From Hydractinia symbiolongicarpus (lineage: Eukaryota > Cnidaria > Hydrozoa > Anthoathecata > Hydractiniidae): a stretch of 64,000 bases of DNA. The notes under the pieces are model-generated. The model was not told the DNA's origin and searched no databases. It was given only the letters and a program-made list of their open reading frames with translations. Both the position numbers and the translations under genes were made by a program. The stretch spans positions 16,866,001 to 16,930,000 of the forward strand of contig NC_079878.1 of assembly GCF_029227915.1 (NCBI RefSeq), given 5' to 3'. Positions 1 to 13,600 of this stretch are shown piece after piece (the first letter of the stretch is position 1; the number at the start of each line of letters is the position of its first letter).

Positions 1-663
1 AAGCACATTTTAGGCTGCAAAAGGCCGTATTACAACATTTAGAAGAAGACTTTGCACATAGTTTACGGTGGTCTATATCCATTGCAACTTGGAAAACACC
101 TTGAGGCGTCGTAGTCCATTGAGAGTGGAAGGACTACACCGATCCCCACCTGTGTAGGCTTGTGGAAGCACGCGTTTGACGTGTAAGGCCCATGTTAGGC
201 TAATAAAGGCCGTATTACAACATTTAGAAGACTGTGAGCGTAGTTGGCCGAGTTCTATGGCCATTGTGGATTGGAAAACAACTTGACGCTTCGTATACCA
301 TTGAGAGGGGAAGGACTAGACGGATCCTGTCATGTATACGCACGTGGAAGTACGTGATTTACGTGTAAGGCCCTTATTAGACTGCCAAAGGCCGTACTAC
401 AACATTTAGAAGACTGTGCACGTAGTTGACGGTGTTCTACTGCCATTGCGGATTGGAAAACGACTTGAGGCGTCGTAGTCCATTGAGAGTGAAAGGACTA
501 GACCGATCCCCATCTGTGTAGGCTCCTGGAAGCACGTCATTTACGTGTAAGGCCCTTATTAGACCTCAAAATGCCGTATTATAACATTTAGAAGACTGCG
601 CACGTAGTTGACGGTGTTCTATTGCCATTGCGGAATGAGGAACGAATTGAGGCGTCGTGGTCC
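1..663 (+). repeat. Duplicated satellite block, copy 1 (offset 1821)
   Basis: This stretch matches 1822-2484 at a constant offset of 1821 bp, about ten monomers. Shared rare variants include TCTATATCCATTGCAA, the GAAGAAGACTTTGCACATAG form and CGGAATGAGGAACGAATTG. The match ends where this copy reads GTCCGTTGAGAG and the other reads GTCCATTGTGAG. It probably starts before the window. Confidence 0.8.
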
Positions 664-1009
664 GTTGAGAGTGGAAGAACTAGACCGATCCTCACATGTC
701 TACTGTCGGGGAAGCACGTGATTTACGTGTAAGGCCCTTATTAGGCTACAAAAGACCGTATTACAACATTTGAAGACATTGCACGTAGTTGACGATGTTC
801 TATGGCCATTGCGGATGGGAAAACGACTTGAGCAGTCGTAGTCCATTGAAAGTGGAAGAATTACACTGATCCTGACATGTTTACCCTCATGGAAGGACGT
901 GATTTACGGGAAAAGTCCATATGAGGCTGCAAAAGGCCGTATTACAACACTTAGAAGACTTTGCACGTAGTTTACGGTGGTCAATGGCCATTGCAGATTG
1001 GAAAACCAC

Positions 1010-4000
1010 TTGAGCCGTCGTAGTCCATTAAGATTTGAAGAACTAGAACGATCCCCATACGCCTAGGCTTGTGGAAGCACGCGTTGGACGTGTAAGGCCC
1101 ATGTTAGGCTGCTAAAGCCGTATTACAACATTTAGAAGACTGTGAGCGTTGTTGGCCGAGTTCAATGGCCATTGCAGATTGGAAAACGACTTGACGCGTC
1201 GTAGTCCATTGAGAGTGGATTGACTAGACTGATCCCCACCTGTGTAGGCTCCTGGAAGCACGTACTTTACGTGTGAGGCCCTTATTAGACCTCAATTTGC
1301 CGTATTATAACATTTAGAAGACTGTGCACGTAGTTGACGGTGTTCTATTGCCATTGCGGAATGAGGAACGAATTGAGGCGTCGTGGTCCGTTGAGAGTGG
1401 AAGAACTAGACCGATCCTCACATGTCTACGGTCGGGGAAGCACGTGATTTACGTGTAAGGCCCTTATTAGAACACAAAAGGCCGTATTACAACATTTAGA
1501 AGACTGTGCACGTAGTTGACGATGTTCCATGGCCATTGCGGTTTGGAAAACGACTTGACGCGTCGTAGCACATTGAGAGTGGAAGGACTAAACGGATCCT
1601 CTCATGTATACGCACGTGGAAGCACGTGATTTACGTGTAAGGCCCTTATTAGACTGCTAAAAGCTGTATTACAACATTTAGAAGACTGTGCACGCAGTTG
1701 ACGGTGTTCTACTGCCATTGCGGATGGGAAAACGACTTGAGGCGTCGTAGTCCATTGAGAGTGGAAGGACTACACTGATCCTCACATGTCTACCCTCGTG
1801 GAAGGACGTGATTAACGGGAAAAGCCCATTTTAGGCTGCAAAAGGCCGTATTACAACATTTAGAAGAAGACTTTGCACATAGTTTACAGTGGTCTATATC
1901 CATTGCAAATTGGAAAACCCCTTGAGGCGTCGTAGTCCATTGAGAGTGAAAGGACTACACCGATCCCCACCTGTGTAGGCTTGTGGAAGCACGCGTTTGA
2001 CGTGTAAGGCCCATGTTAGGCTAATAAAGGCCGTATTACAACATTTAGAAGACTGTGAGCGTAGTTGGCCGAGTTCTATGGCCATTGTGGATTGGAAAAC
2101 GACTTGACGCTTCGTATACCATTGAGAGGGGAAGGACTAGACGGATCCTGTCATGTATACGCACGTGGAAGTACGTGATTTACGTGTAAGGCCCTTATTA
2201 GACTGCCAAAGGCCGTACTACAACATTTAGAAGACTGTGCACGTAGTTGACGGTGTTCTACTGCCATTGCGGATTGGAAAACGACTTGAGGCGTCGTAGT
2301 CCATTGAGAGTGAAAGGACTAGACCGATCCCCACCTGTGTAGGCTCCTGAAAACACGTCATTTACGTGTAAGGCCCTTATTAGACCTCAAAATGCCGTAT
2401 TACAACATTTAGAAGACTGCGCACGTAGTTGACGGTGTTCTATTGCCATTGCGGAATGAGGAACGAATTGAGGCGTCGTGGTCCATTGTGAGTGGAAGGA
2501 CTAGACCGATCCGCACCTGTCTAGGATCGTGGAAGCACGTGATTTACGTGTAAGATCCTTATTAGAATACAAAAGGCCGTATTACAACATTTAGAAGACT
2601 GTCACGTAGTTGACGATTTTCTATGACCATTGCGGATTGGAAAACGACTTGACGCGTCGTAGCCCATTGAGAGTGGAAGGACTAGACGGATCCTGTCATG
2701 TATACGCACGTGGAAGCACGTGATTTACGTGTAAGGCCCTTATTAGACTGCTAAAAGGCCGTATTACAACATTTAGAAGACTGTGCGTGTAGTTGGCAGA
2801 GTTCTATGGCCATTGCGGATTGGAAAACGACTTGACGCGTCGTAGTCCATTGAGATTTGAAGGACTACACCGATCCTCACATGTCTACGCTCGTGGAAGG
2901 ACGTGATTTATGGGAAAAAACCTCATTGAGCTGCAAAAAGCCGTGTTGCAATCTTTAGAAACTGTGCACGTAGTTGACGGTGTTCTATGGCCATTGCGGA
3001 TGGGAAAACTACTTGAGGAGTCGTAGTCCGTTGAGAGTGAAAGGACTACACGGATACTCACATGTCTACGATCGTGGAAGGACGTGATTTACGGGAAAAG
3101 CCCATATTAGGCTGCAATAGGCCGTATTACAACATTTAGAAGACTTTGCACGTAGTTTACGGTGGTCTATGGCCATTGCGGATTGGAAAACCACTTGACG
3201 CATCGTAGACCATTAAGAGTGAAGGACTAGACGGATCCTGTCATGTATACGCACGTGGAAGCACGTGATTTACGTGTAAGGCCGTTATTAGACTGCCAAA
3301 AGGCGTATTACAACATTTAGAAGACTGTGCACGTAGTTGACGGTGTTCTACTGCCATTGCGGATTGGAAAACGACTTGAGGCGTCGTAGTCCATTGAGAG
3401 TGGAAGGACTACACTGATCCTCACATGTCTACCCTCGTGGAAGGACATTATTAACGGGAAAAGCCCATTTTAGGCTGCAAAAGGCCGTATTACAACATTT
3501 AGAACACTGTGCACGTAGTTGACGATGTTCTATGGCCATTGCAGATTGGAAAACGACTTGAGGCGTCGTAGGCTGTTGAGAGTGGAAGGACTACACTGAT
3601 CCTCACATGTCTACCCTCGTGGAAAGACGTAATATACGTGTAAGGCCCTTATTAGACCTCAAAAGGCCGTATTACAACATTTGGAAGACTGTGCACGTAG
3701 TTGACGGTGTTCTACTCCCATTTCGGATTGGAAAAAACGACTTGAAGCGTCGTAGTCCATTGAGAGTGGAAGGACTACACTGATCCTCACATGTCTACGG
3801 TCGTGGAAGAACGTGATTTACGTGTAAGGCCCTCATTAGACTTCAAAAGGCCGTATTGCAATATTTAGAAACCTGTGCACGTACTTAACGGTGTTCTATC
3901 GCCATTGCAAACTGGAAAACGACTTGAGGGGACGTACGCAGTTGAGAGTGGAAGGACTAGAGTGATTCTCACATGTTTACGCTCGTGGACGGACGTGATT

Positions 4001-5022
4001 TACGTGTAAGGCCCTTATTAGCCTGCAAAAGGCCGTATTGCAATATTTAGAAAACTGTGCACGTACTTAACGGTGTTCTATTGCCATGGGCGGTTTGGAA
4101 AACGACTTGGGACGTCGTAGTCCATTGAGAGTTGAAGGACTACACGGATCATCACATTTCTACCGTCGTGGAAGGACGTGATTAACGGGAAAAGCCCAAT
4201 TTATGCTACAAAAGGCCGTATTACAACATTTAGAAGAAGACTTTGCACATAGTTTACGGTGGTCTATGGCCATTGCGGATTGGAAAACGACTTGAGGCGT
4301 CGTAGTGCATTGAACGTGGAAGGACTACACTGATCCTCACATGTCTACCCACGTGGAAGGACGTGATTAACGGGAAAAGCCCATTTTAGGCTGCAAAAAT
4401 CTGTACAACAAAATTTACAAGAAGACTTTGCACGTAGTTTACGGTGGTCTATGGCCATTGCGGATTGGAAAACCACTTGAAGCGTCGTAGTCCATTGAGA
4501 GTGGAAGGACTACACCGATCCTCACCTGTCTAGGATCGTGCAGGCACGTGATTTACGTGTAGGGCCCTTATTAGACTACAAAAGGCCGTATTACAACATA
4601 TAGAAGACTGTGCACATAGTTGACGATGTTCTATGGCCATTGCGGATTGGAAAACGACTTGAGGCGTCGTAGTCCATTGAGAGTAGAAGGACTAAACCTA
4701 TCTCCACCTGTGAAGGCTCCTGGAAGCACGTGATTTATGTGTAAGGCCCTTATTAGACCTCCAAAGACCGTATTACAATATTTAGAAGACTGTGCACGTA
4801 GTTGACGGTGTTCTATTGCCATTGCGGAATGAAGAACGAATTGAGGCGTCGTAGTCCGTTGAGAGTGGAAGGACTAGACCGATCCCCACATGTCTACGGT
4901 CGTGGAAGCACGTGATTCACGTGTAAGGCCCTTATTAGACTACAAAAGACCGTATTACTACATTTAGAAGACTGTGCACGTAGTTGACGATGTTCTATGG
5001 CCATTGCAGATTCGAAAACGAC
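1010..5022 (+). repeat. About 4-kb tandem duplication, unit 1
   Basis: Unit of about 22 monomers that matches the following unit at an offset of 4012-4013 bp over most of its length. The homology runs on past the nominal end to about 5188. Shared rare features include AGATTTGAAGAACTAG, CCACATTGAGAG or CACATTGAGAG, CTACTTGAGGAGTCG, ACTGGAAAACGACTTGAGGG and CCATGGGCGGTTTGG, all in the same order. Relative to unit 2 it has two extra monomers near 1930-2290 and lacks two near 2480. Divergence between units is visible by eye, so this is older than the duplications further right. Confidence 0.8.
1822..2484 (+). repeat. Duplicated satellite block, copy 2 (offset 1821)
   Basis: Counterpart of 1-663, differing by scattered single-base changes such as GTTTACAGTGG for GTTTACGGTGG. 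The block lies inside the first half of the larger duplication of about 4 kb, so the two events are nested. Confidence 0.8.
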
Positions 5023-8000
5023 TTGAGCCGGCGTAGTCCATTGAGATTTGAAGAACTAGAACGATCCCCATCCGCCTAGGCTTGTGGAAGCACGCGTTTG
5101 ACGTGTAAGGCCCATGTTAGGCTGCTAAAGGCCGTATTACAACATTTAGAAGACTGTGAGCGTAGTTGGCCGAGTTCTATGGCCATTGCAGATTGGAAAA
5201 CGACTTGACGCGTCGTAGTCCATTGAGAGTGGATTGACTAGACTGATCCCCACCTGTGTAGGCTCCTGGACGCACGTGATTTACGTGTGAGGCCCTTATT
5301 AGACCTCAATTTGCCGTATTATAACATTTAGAAGACTGTGCACGTAGTTGACGGTGTTCTATTGCCATTGCGGAATGAGGAACGAATTGAGGCGTTGTGG
5401 TCCGTTGAGAGTGGAAGAACTAGACCGATCCTCACATGTCTACGGTCGGGGAAGCACGTGATTTACGTGTAAGGCCCTTATTAGGCTACAAAAGACCGTA
5501 TTACAACATTTGAAGACTTTGCACGTAGTTGACGATGTTCTATGGCCATTGCGGATTGGAAAACGACTTGACGCGTCGTACCACATTGAGAGTGGAAGGA
5601 CTAAACGGATCCTCTCATGTATACGCACGTGGAAGCACGTGATTTACGTGTAAGGCCCTTATTAGACTGCTAAAAGCTGTATTACAACATTTAGAAGACT
5701 GTGCACGCAGTTGTCGGTGTTCTACTGCCATTGCGGATGGGAAAACGACTTGAGGCGTCATAGTCCATTGAGAGTGGAAGGACTACACTGATCCTTACAT
5801 GTCTACCCTCGTGGAAGGACGTGATTAACGGGAAAAGCCCATTTTAGGCTGCAAAAGGCCGTATTACAACATTTAGAAGAAGACTTTGCACATAGTTTAC
5901 GGTGGTCTATATCCATTGCAAATTGGAAAACCCCTTGAGGCGTTGTAGTCCATTGAGAGTGAAAGGACTAGACCGATCCCCACCTGTGTAGGCTCCTGGA
6001 AACACGTCATTTACGTGTAAGGCCCTTATTAGACCTCAAAATGCCGTATTACAACATTTAGAAGACTGCGCACGTAGTTGACGGTGTTCTATTGCCATTG
6101 CGGAATGAGGAACGAATTGAGGCGTCGTGGTCCGTTGAGAGTGGAAGAACTAGACCGATCCTCACATGTCTACGGTCGGGGAAGCACGTGATTTACGTGT
6201 AAGGCCCTTATTAGGCTACAAAAGACCGTATTACAACATTTGAAGACTTTGCACGTAGTTGACGAGGTTCTATGGCCATTGCGGATTGGAAAACGACTTG
6301 AGCAGTCGTAGTCCATTGAAAGTGGAAGGACTACACTGATCCTGACATGTTTACCCTCATGGAAGGACGTGATTTACGGGAAAAGTCTATATTAGGCTGC
6401 AAAAGGCCGTATTACAACACTTAGAAGACTTTGCACGTAGTTTACGGTGGTCAATGGCCATTGCGGATTGGTAAACCACTTGACGCGTCGTAGTCCATTG
6501 TGAGTGGAAGGACTAGACCGATCCGCACCTGTCTAGGATCGTGGAAGCACGTGATTTACGTGTAAGATCCTTATTAGAATACAAAAGGCCGTATTACAAC
6601 ATTTAGAAGACTGTGCACGTAGTTGACGATTTTCTATGAGCATTGCGGATTTGAAAACGACTTGACGCGTCGTAGCCCATTGAGAGTGGAAGGACTAGAC
6701 GGATCCTGTCATGTATACGCACGTGGAAGCACGTGATTTACGTGTAAGGCCCTTATTAGACTGCTAAAAGGCCGTATTACAACATTTAGAAGACTGTGCG
6801 TATAGTTGGCAGAGTTCTATGGCCATTGCGGATTGGAAAACGACTTGACGCGTCGTAGTCCATTGAGATTTGAAGGACTACACCGATCCTCACATGTCTA
6901 CGCTCGTGGAAGGACGTGATTTATGGGAAAAAACCTCATTGAGCTGCAAAAAGCCGTGTTGCAATCTTTAGAAACTGTGCAAGTAGTTGACGGTGTTCTA
7001 TGGCCATTGCGGATTGGAAAACTACTTGAGGAGTCGTAGTCCGTTGAGAGTGAAAGGACTACACGGATACTCACATGTCTACGATCGTGGAAGGACGTGA
7101 TTTACGGGAAAAGCCCATATTAGGCTGCAATAGGCCGTATTACAACATTTAGAAGACTTTGCACGTAGTTTACGGTGGTCTATGGCCATTGCGGATTGGA
7201 AAACCACTTGACGCATCGTAGACCATTGAGAGTGAAGGACTAGACGGATCCTGTCATGTATACGCACGTGGAAGCACGTGATTTACGTGTAAGGCCCTTA
7301 TTAGACTGCCAAAAGGCGTATTACAACATTTAGAAGACTGTGCACGTAGTTGACGGTGTTCTACTGCCATTGCGGATTGGAAAACGACTTGAGGCGTCGT
7401 AGTCCATTGAGAGTGGAAGGACTACACTGATCCTCACATGTCTACCCTCGTGGAAGGACATGATTAACGGGAAAAGCCCATTTAAGGCTGCAAAAGGCCG
7501 TATTACAACATTTAGAACACTGTGCACGTAGTTGACGATGTTCTATGGCCATTGCAGATTGGAAAACGACTTGAGGCGTCGTAGGCTATTGAGAGTGGAA
7601 GGACTACACTGATCCTCACATGTCTACCCTCGTGGAAAGACGTAATATACGTGTAAGGCCCTTATTAGACCTCAAAAGGCCGTATTACAACATTTGGAAG
7701 ACTGTGCACGTAGTGGACGGTGTTCTACTCCCATTTCGGATTGGAAAAAACGACTTGAGGCGTCGTAGTCCATTGAGAGTGGAAGGACTACACTGATCCT
7801 CACATGTCTACGGTCGTGGAAGAACGTGATTTACGTGTAAGGCCCTCATTAGACCTCAAAAGGCCGTATTGCAATATTTAGAAACCTGTGCACGTACTTA
7901 ACGGTGTTCTATCGCCATTGCAAACTGGAAAACGACTTGAGGGGACGTACGCAGTTGAGAGTGGAAGGAATAGAGTGATTCTCACATGTTTACGCTCGTG

Positions 8001-9565
8001 GACGGACGTGATTTACGTGTAAGGCCCTTATTAGCCTGCAAAAGGCCGTATTGCAATATTTAGAAAACTGTGCACGTACTTAACGGTGTTCTATTGCCAT
8101 GGGCGGTTTGGAAAACGACTTGGGACGTCGTAGTCCATTGAGAGTTGAAGGACTACACGGATCATCACATTTCTACCATCGTGGAAGGACGTGATTAACG
8201 GGAAAAGCCCAATTTATGTTACAAAAGGCCGCATTACAACATTTAGAAGAAGACTTTGCACATAGTTTACGGTGGTCTATGGCCATTGCGGATTGGAAAA
8301 CCACTTGAGGCGTCCTAGTCCATTGAGAGTTGAAGGACTAGACCGATCCCCATCCGCCTTGGCTTGTGGAAGCACGCGTTTGACGTGTAAGGCCCATGTT
8401 AGGCTGCTAAAGGCCGTATTACAACATTTAGAAGACTGTGAGCGTAGTTGGCCGAGTTCTATAGCCATTGCGGATTGGAAAACGACTTGACACGTCGTAG
8501 ACCAACGAGAGTAGAAGGACTAGACGGATCCTGTCATGTATACGCACGTGGTAGCACGTGATTTACGTGTAAGGCCCTTATTAGACTGCCAAAGACCGTA
8601 TTACAACATTTAGAAGACTGTGCACGTAGTTGACGGTGTTCTACTGCCATTGCGGATTGGAAAACGACTTGAGGCGTCGTAGTGCATTGAACGTGGAAGG
8701 ACTACACTGATCCTCACATGTCTACCCACGTGGAAGGACGTGATTAACGGGAAAAGCCCATTTTAGGCTGCAAAAATCTGTACAACAAAATTTACAAGAA
8801 GACTTTGCACGTAGTTTACGGTGGTCTATGGCCATTGCGGATTGGAAAACCACTTGAAGCGTCGTAGTCCATTGAGAGTGGAAGGACTACACCGATCCCC
8901 ACCTGTCTAGGATCGTGCAAGCACGTGATTTACGTGTAGGGCCCTTATTAGACTACAAAAGGCCGTATTACAACATATAGAAGACTGTGCACATAGTTGA
9001 CGATGTTCTATGGCCATTGCGGATTGGAAAACGACTTGAGGCGTCGTAGTCCATTGAGAGTAGAAGGACTAAACCTATCTCCACCTGTGAAGGCTCCTGG
9101 AAGCACGTGATTTATGTGTAAGGCCCTTATTAGACCTCAAAAGACCGTATTACAATATTTAGAAGACTGTGCACGTAGTTGACGGTGTTCTATTGCCATT
9201 GCGGAATGAAGAACGAATTGAGGCGTCGTAGTCCGTTGAGAGTGGAAGGACTAGACCGATCCCCACATGTCTACGGTCGTGGAAGCACGTGATTCACGTG
9301 TAAGGCCCTTATTAGACTACAAAAGGCCGTATTACTACATTTAGAAGACTGTGCACGTAGTTGACGATGTTCTATGGCCATTGCAGATTCGAAAACGACT
9401 TGAGCCGGCGTAGTCCATTGAGATTTGAAGAACTAGAACGATCCCCATCCGCCTAGGCTTGTGGAAGCACGCGTTTGACGTGTAAGGCCCATGTTAGGCT
9501 GCTAAAGGCCGTATTACAACATTTAGAAGACTGTGAGCGTAGTTGGCCGAGTTCTATGGCCATTG
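5023..9565 (+). repeat. About 4-kb tandem duplication, unit 2
   Basis: Second unit, directly abutting the first. The offset is 4013 bp to about 8250 and 4377 bp from about 8657. The 364-bp step is exactly two monomers, inserted here (about 8270-8640) or lost from unit 1. The match ends near 9565, where this copy reads CATTGCTGATTGGTAAAC and unit 1 reads CATTGCAGATTGG. Whole-monomer indels are the expected product of slippage or unequal exchange. Confidence 0.8.
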
Positions 9566-10627
9566 CTGATTGGTAAACAACTTGACCCATCGTAGACCAT
9601 TGAGATTGTAAGGACTAGACGGATCCTGTCATGAATACGCACGTGGAAGCATGTGATTTACGTGCAAGGCCCGTATTAGACTTCCAAAGACCGTATTACA
9701 ACTTTTAGGAGACTGTGCACGTAGATGACGGTGTTCTACTGCCATTGCGGATTGGAAAACGACTTGAGGCGTCGTAGTCCATCGAGAGTGGAAGGACTAC
9801 ACTGATCCTCACATGTCTACCCTCGTGGAAGGACGTAATATACGTGTAAGGCCCTTATTGGACCTCAAAAGGCCGTATTACAATATTTAGAAGACTGTGC
9901 ACATAGTTGACGGTGTTCTACTGCCATTTCGGACTGGAAAACGACTTGAGTTGTCGTAGTCCATTGAGAGTGGAAGGACTATACTGATCCTCACATGTCT
10001 ACCCTCGTGGAAGGACGTAATATACGTGTAAGGCCCTTATTAGACCTCAAAACGCCGTATTACAATATTTGAAAGACTGTGCACGTAGTTGACGGTGTTC
10101 TACTGCCATTGCGGATTGGAAAATCACTTGAGGCGTCGTAGTCCATTGAGAGTGGAAGGACTAGACCGATCCCCACCTGTTTAGGATCGTGGAAGCACGT
10201 GATTTACGTGTGAGACCCTTATTAGACTACAAAAGGCCGTATTACAACATTTAGAAGACTGTGCACGTAGTTGACAATGTTCTATGGCCATTGCGGATGG
10301 GAAAACGACTTGAGGCGTCGTAGTCCATTAAGAGTGGAAGGACTAGACCGATCCCCATCCGCCTAGGCTTGTGGAAGCACGCGTTTGACGTGTAAGGCCC
10401 ATGTTAGGCTGCTAAAGGCCGTATTACACCATTTAGAAGACTGTGAGCGTAGTTGGCCGAGTTTTATGGCCATTGCGGATTGGAAAACGACTTAAGGCGT
10501 CGTAGTCCATTGAAAGTGGAAGGACTACACTGATCCTCACATGTCTACCCACGTGGAAGGACGTGATTAACGGGAAAAGCCCATTTTAGGCTGCAAAAAG
10601 CCGTACTACAACATTTAGAAGACTGTG
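9566..10627 (+). repeat. Connecting satellite monomers
   Basis: About six monomers between the left duplication and the large one. They carry the first clear examples of variants that dominate the next 30 kb: the GTTTAGGATCGTGG variant at about 10189, AATATACGTGTAAGG, and GTTGTCGTAG at about 9952. This is the visible border between the older left-hand monomer mix and the homogenised central region. Nothing other than satellite is present. Confidence 0.75.
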
Positions 10628-13600
10628 CACGTAGTTGACGATGTTCTATGGCCATTGCGGATTGGAAAACGACTTGAGCCGTCGTAGTCCATTGAGATTT
10701 GAAGAACTAGAACGATCCCCATCCGCCCAGGCTTGTGGAAGCACGCGTTTGACTTGTAAGGCCCATGTTAGGCTGCTAAAGGCCGTATTACAACATTTAG
10801 AAGACTGTGAGCGTAGTTGGCCTAGTTCTATGGCCATTGCTGATTGGAAAACAACTTGACCCGTCGTAGACCATTGAGAGTGGAAGGACTAGACAGATCC
10901 TGTCATGTATACGCACGTGGAAGCACGTGATTTACGTGTAAGGCCTTTATTAGACTGCCAAAGACCGTATTACAACTTTTAGAAGACTGTGCACGTAGTT
11001 GACGGTGTTCTACTGCCATTGCGGATTGGAAAACGACTTGAGTCGTCGTAGTCCATTGAGAGGGAAAGGACTACACTGATCCTCACATATCTACCCTCGT
11101 GGAAGGACGCAATATACGTGTAAGGCCATTATTAGACCTCAAAAGGCCGTATTACAATATTTGGAAGACTGTGCACGTAGTTGACGGTGTTCTACTGCCA
11201 TTTCGGATTGGAAAACGGCTTGAGGCGTCGTAGTCCATTGGGAGTGGAAGGACTACACTGATCCTCACATGTCTACCCACGTGGAAGGACGTGATTTACG
11301 GGAAAAGCTCATATTAGGCTGCAAAACGCCGTATTACAACATTTAGAAGAAGTCTTTGCACGTAGTTTACGGTGGTCTATGGCCATTGCGGATTGGAAAA
11401 CCACTTGAGGCGTCGTAGTTCATTGAGAGTGGAAGGACTAGACCGATCCTCACCTGTCTAGGATCGTGGAAGCACGTGATTTACGTGTAAGGCCCTTATT
11501 AGGCTACAAAAGGCCGTATTACAACATTTAGAAGACTGTACACGTAGTTGACAATGTTCTATGGCCATTGCAGATTGGAAAACGACTTGAGGCGTCGTAG
11601 TCCATTGAGAGGGAAAGGACTACACTGATCCTCACATATCTACCCTCGTGGAAGGACGTAATATACGTGTAAGGCCCTTATTAGACCTCAAAAGGCCGTA
11701 TTACAATATTTGGAAGACTGTGCACGTAGTTGACGGTGTTCTACTGCCATTGCGGATTGGAAAATCACTTGAGGCGTCGTAGTCCATTGAGAGTGGAAGG
11801 ACTAGACCGATCCCCACCTGTTTAGGATCGTGGAAGCACGTGATTTACGTGTGAGACCCTTATTAGACTACAAAAGGCCGTATTACACCATTTAGAAGAC
11901 TGGGAGCGTAGTTGGCCTAGTTCTATGGCCATTGCTGATTGGAAAACAACTTGACCCGTCGTAGACCATTGAGAGTGGAAGGACTAGACAGATCCTGTCA
12001 TGTATACGCACGTGGAAGCACGTGATTTACGTGTAAGGCACTTATTAGACTGCCAAAGACCGTATTACAACTTTTAGAAGACTGTGCACGTATTTGACGG
12101 TGTTCTACTGCCATTGCGGATTGGAAAACGACTTGAGGCGTCGTAGTCCATTGAGAGGGAAAGGACTACACTGATCCTCACATATCTACCCTCGTGGAAG
12201 GACGCAATATACGTGTAAGGCCATTATTAGACCTCAAAAGGCCGTATTACAATATTTGGAAGACTGTGCACGTAGTTGACGGTGTTCTACTGCCATTTCG
12301 GATTGGAAAACGACTTGAGGCGTCGTAGTCCATTGGGAGTGGAAGGACTACACTGATCCTCACATGTCTACCCACGTGGAAGGACGTGATTTACGGGAAA
12401 AGCCCATATTAGGCTGCAAAACGCCGTATTACAACATTTAGAAGAAGTCTTTGCACGTAGTTTACGGTGGTCTATGGCCATTGCGGATTGGAAAACCACT
12501 TGAGGCGTCGTAGTTCATTGAGAGTGGAAGGACTAGACCGATCCTCACCTGTCTAGGATCGTGGAAGCACGTGATTTACGTGTAAGGCCCTTATTAGGCT
12601 ACAAAAGGCAGTATTACAACATTTAGAAGACTGTACACGTAGTTGACAATGTTCTATGGCCATTGCGGATTGGAAAACGACTTGAGGCGTCGTAGTCCAT
12701 TGAGAGGGAAAGGACTACACTGATCCTCACATATCTATCCTCGTAGAAGGACGCAATATACGTGTAAGGCCATTATTAGACCTCAAAAGGCCGTATTACA
12801 ATATTTGGAAGACTGTGTACGTAGTTGACGGTGTTCTACTGCCATTTCGGATTGGAAAACGACTTGAGTTGTCGTAGTCCATTGAAAGTGGAAGGACTAT
12901 ACTGATCCTCACATGTCTACCCTCGTGGAAGGACGTAATATACGTGTAAGGCCCTTATTAGACCTCAAAAGGCCGTATTACAATATTTGGAAGACTGTGC
13001 ACGTAGTTGACGGTGTTCTACTGCCATTGCAGATTGGAAAATCACTTGAGGCGTCGTAGTCCATTGAGAGTGGAAGGACTAGACCGATCCCCACCTGTTT
13101 AGGATCGTGGAAGCACGTGATTTACGTGTGAGACCCTTATTAGACTACAAAAGGCCGTATTACAACATTTAGAAGACTGTGCACGTAGTTGACAATGTTC
13201 TATGGCCATTGCGGATTGGAAAACGACTTGAGGCGTCTTAGTCCATTAAGAGTGGAAGGACTAGACCGATCCCCATCCGCCTAGGCTTGTGGAAGCACGC
13301 GTTTGACGTGTAAGGCCCATGTTAGGCTGCTAAAGGCCGTATTACACCATTTAGAAGACTGTGAGCGTAGTTGGCCGAGTTTTATGGCCATCGCGGATTG
13401 GAAAACGACTTAAGGCGTCGTAGTCCATTGAAAGTGGAAGGACTACACTGATCCTCACATGTCTACCCACGTGGAAGGACGTGATTAACGGTTAAACCCA
13501 TTTTAGGCTGCAAAAAGCTGTACTACAACATTTAGAAGACTGTGAGCGTAGTTGACGATGTTCTATGGCCATTGCGGATTGGAAAACGACTTGAGCCGTC

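Noticed and set aside
10635-10859. Plus-strand 74-codon ORF, also at 19369-19593
   Set aside because: The two are copies of one duplicated satellite block (offset 8734), and an overlapping ORF is open on the other strand. It is a by-product of the repeat.
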